From: Mogibacterium sp.
GTDB taxonomy: Bacteria > Bacillota > Clostridia > Peptostreptococcales > Anaerovoracaceae
Reading direction: 5' to 3'
Length of the DNA: 64,000 bases
Assembly (NCBI GenBank): GCA_017434025.1
Contig: JAFRGC010000013.1
Span: 1-64,000 of the forward strand
Positions 62,578 to 64,000 of this stretch are shown here, piece after piece. A program made the position numbers and the translations under genes. A model generated the notes under the pieces. It had not been told where the DNA came from and did no database searches. It was given only the letters and a program-made list of their open reading frames with translations. Numbering within the stretch: the stretch's first letter is position 1; every line of letters begins with the position of its first letter.

Positions 62578-64000
62578 CTAAACATAAAGTATGATCGGTA
62601 TTATGACAGGGCTGCGCTTGGTCTTACGATAAATGAATGACTTCATATCAGACTTGATTGTCTTCTTCAGCGAAGCCTCATCTAAAGCACCGGCATCGAT
62701 ACTCTTCCCTATCGAATTGTAAACTATGTTGAGTGCTTCATCCAGCAGATCCTGATGCTCCAGCTCATAAACGAATCCAACAGTACGCATTTCCGGTACT
62801 GCCATCAGTGAGCCCGTTGCCGTATCGAGAGCAATGGCGATCGTTACGAGTCCGGACTGTGAGAGATTCTTACGGTCTTTGAGTACTGAACTGCCTACGT
62901 CGCCGATTCCGTAACCGTCGACCATGACATCTTCACCGGATGTATATTCTCTGATGATGTGAGCCATACTGCCTTCAAGCTGCAGCGCGTCACCGTTGCT
63001 CAGTAAGAATATATGACCGAGCGGCTGTCCAAGAGACTGTGCCAGTTTGCTGTGTTCCGCAAGATGACGGTATTCTCCATGTACCGGCATGAAGAACTTC
63101 GGTCTGAGCAGAGTATGGATCAGCTTGAGTTCCTCAGAGGAAGCATGTCCGGATACATGGACGTCCATCGATGATGCAAGTACCACTTTGACATTCTTCT
63201 CATAGAGCTGATTGACGATCTGTGAAATGACCTTCTCATTGCCCGGTATCGGCGATGAAGAGAACACTACCACGTCATTCTTCTTGAGTTTGACCGACTT
63301 GTGGTTGTCATATGCCATTCTTGTCAGAGCTGACATAGGCTCACCCTGAGTACCGGTCGTGATGATCGTGAGATTCCTGTCCGCAATGTCCTTGATCTCT
63401 CCCGCTTTGACAAAAGCGGATTCGTGAATATCATCAAGGTATCCAAGCTTCTTGGCAAGCTCGAAGACATTCTCCATCGATCTGCCCGAGATCGCGATAC
63501 GTCTGTTGTGCTTGATCGAAGCTTCGACAAAATACTTGATCCTGTGAACGTTGGACGCGAATGTCGCGATGATGATCCTCCGATCGGTATTGTCGAAGAT
63601 CTCATCGATGGATTTGCGTACTACAGCTTCTGAAGGTGTATACCCTTCTCTCATCACATTCGTGCTGTCGCAGAGAAGCAGATCGACACCTTCATCGCCG
63701 AGCTGAGACAGTCTGTTCAGATCGATGACTTTGCCATCGAGCGGTGAATAGTCGATCTTGAAGTCTCCGGTATGTACGATGTGGCCGCCCGGGAATTTGA
63801 CTGAGAATGCCATAGAATCGGCAATGCTGTGGTTAGTCTGTATCGCTTCGACTTTGAAGCTGCCGACCTTGAACACATCACCGGATCTGATCGTATGGCG
63901 CTCGCATGTCAGCCCGTGCTCCTCAAGTTTGTGTTCGATCAGTCCCATCGCAAGCGGTGAAGCATATACCGGGACGTTGATCTCTTTGAGGAGATATGGG
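62578..64000 (-). CDS. Ribonuclease J, N-terminus cut by window edge
   Basis: The last 474 codons of a metallo-beta-lactamase/beta-CASP ribonuclease of mRNA turnover. The frame is open to the right edge, with residues PYLLKEINVPVYASPLAMG before the first Met in view, so that Met is internal. Visible parts are LLLCDSTNV, the HVSGHAS segment and the FMPVHGEYRHL motif typical of RNase J. The HGHEDH metal motif would lie outside the window. The C-terminal extension ends in a short hydrophobic tail. Whether this is J1 or J2 cannot be told. Confidence 0.93.
   Translation of the reverse strand, partial: PYLLKEINVPVYASPLAMGLIEHKLEEHGLTCERHTIRSGDVFKVGSFKVEAIQTNHSIADSMAFSVKFPGGHIVHTGDFKIDYSPLDGKVIDLNRLSQLGDEGVDLLLCDSTNVMREGYTPSEAVVRKSIDEIFDNTDRRIIIATFASNVHRIKYFVEASIKHNRRIAISGRSMENVFELAKKLGYLDDIHESAFVKAGEIKDIADRNLTIITTGTQGEPMSALTRMAYDNHKSVKLKKNDVVVFSSSPIPGNEKVISQIVNQLYEKNVKVVLASSMDVHVSGHASSEELKLIHTLLRPKFFMPVHGEYRHLAEHSKLAQSLGQPLGHIFLLSNGDALQLEGSMAHIIREYTSGEDVMVDGYGIGDVGSSVLKDRKNLSQSGLVTIAIALDTATGSLMAVPEMRTVGFVYELEHQDLLDEALNIVYNSIGKSIDAGALDEASLKKTIKSDMKSFIYRKTKRSPVIIPIILYV

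Noticed and set aside
1-64000. CRISPR arrays, tRNA and rRNA genes
   Set aside because: I saw no regularly spaced repeats and no tRNA- or rRNA-like sequence on reading both strands, though a dedicated search was not possible.

Overview
The window reads as a chromosomal segment of an anaerobic, moderate-GC Firmicute, most likely a gut-type Clostridia (Eubacteriales; an Anaerovoracaceae/Family XIII-like organism is plausible but not proven). The clues are Gram-positive ribosome sites (AGGAGG), several TTG and GTG starts, Bacillus-type LexA boxes, RNase J, Asp23/YlbF proteins, an arginine deiminase pathway, and a large selenium/molybdenum purine-catabolism cluster of the kind described for uric-acid-degrading gut anaerobes. 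No tRNA, rRNA, CRISPR array or insertion sequence was found. Both edges cut into neighbouring genes or transcripts; RNase J is truncated at the right edge.

Region 1 (1-3970) holds an arginine deiminase pair on the minus strand (arcA and catabolic ornithine carbamoyltransferase) and a plus-strand threonine synthase-like gene. Region 2 (3988-39653) is the heart of the window: a purine import and degradation cluster. It starts with a MocA-YqeC fusion for (seleno)molybdenum cofactor maturation on the minus strand. The plus strand then runs through a BMP-type nucleoside ABC importer, adenine deaminase, an M20 amidohydrolase, a xanthine/uracil permease, a three-subunit xanthine dehydrogenase (xdhABC), the YgfM/XdhD pair, SsnA, YgfK, YqeB, an RnfB-like polyferredoxin, a second fused xanthine dehydrogenase, a dihydropyrimidinase/hydantoinase, the knotted carbamoyltransferase YgeW, carbamate kinase and YgeY. 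A YheO-type regulator sits opposite them, and xpt-pyrB-pyrI closes the block. The expected logic is import of purines, deamination, Mo-dependent hydroxylation, ring opening, transfer to carbamoyl phosphate and ATP by carbamate kinase; xpt and pyrBI can salvage xanthine and use carbamoyl phosphate.

Region 3 (39654-40330) is a short regulatory area: a dense set of overlapping inverted repeats, then a small LysM membrane protein (YneA-like SOS division inhibitor) whose near-consensus promoter is covered by three LexA-type boxes.

Region 4 (40385-64000) is a long minus-strand housekeeping run: RNase J, YlbF, EF-P, MltG, TrmR-like methyltransferase, U32 protein, CNNM transporter, Asp23, NusB, a TsaD-like protein, XseA/XseB, IspA, Dxs, TlyA, aspartate aminotransferase, MutS, MutL, MiaA, a Xer-like recombinase, a methionine gamma-lyase-family protein, a TVP38 membrane protein and YbaK. 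Many of these genes overlap, so translational coupling is likely.

The points most worth a second look are the 97-nt stem-closed leader before the importer gene, three 24-residue tandem repeats plus an insertion in the fused xanthine dehydrogenase, the triple LexA-box promoter, and the inverted-repeat region at 39680-39798.
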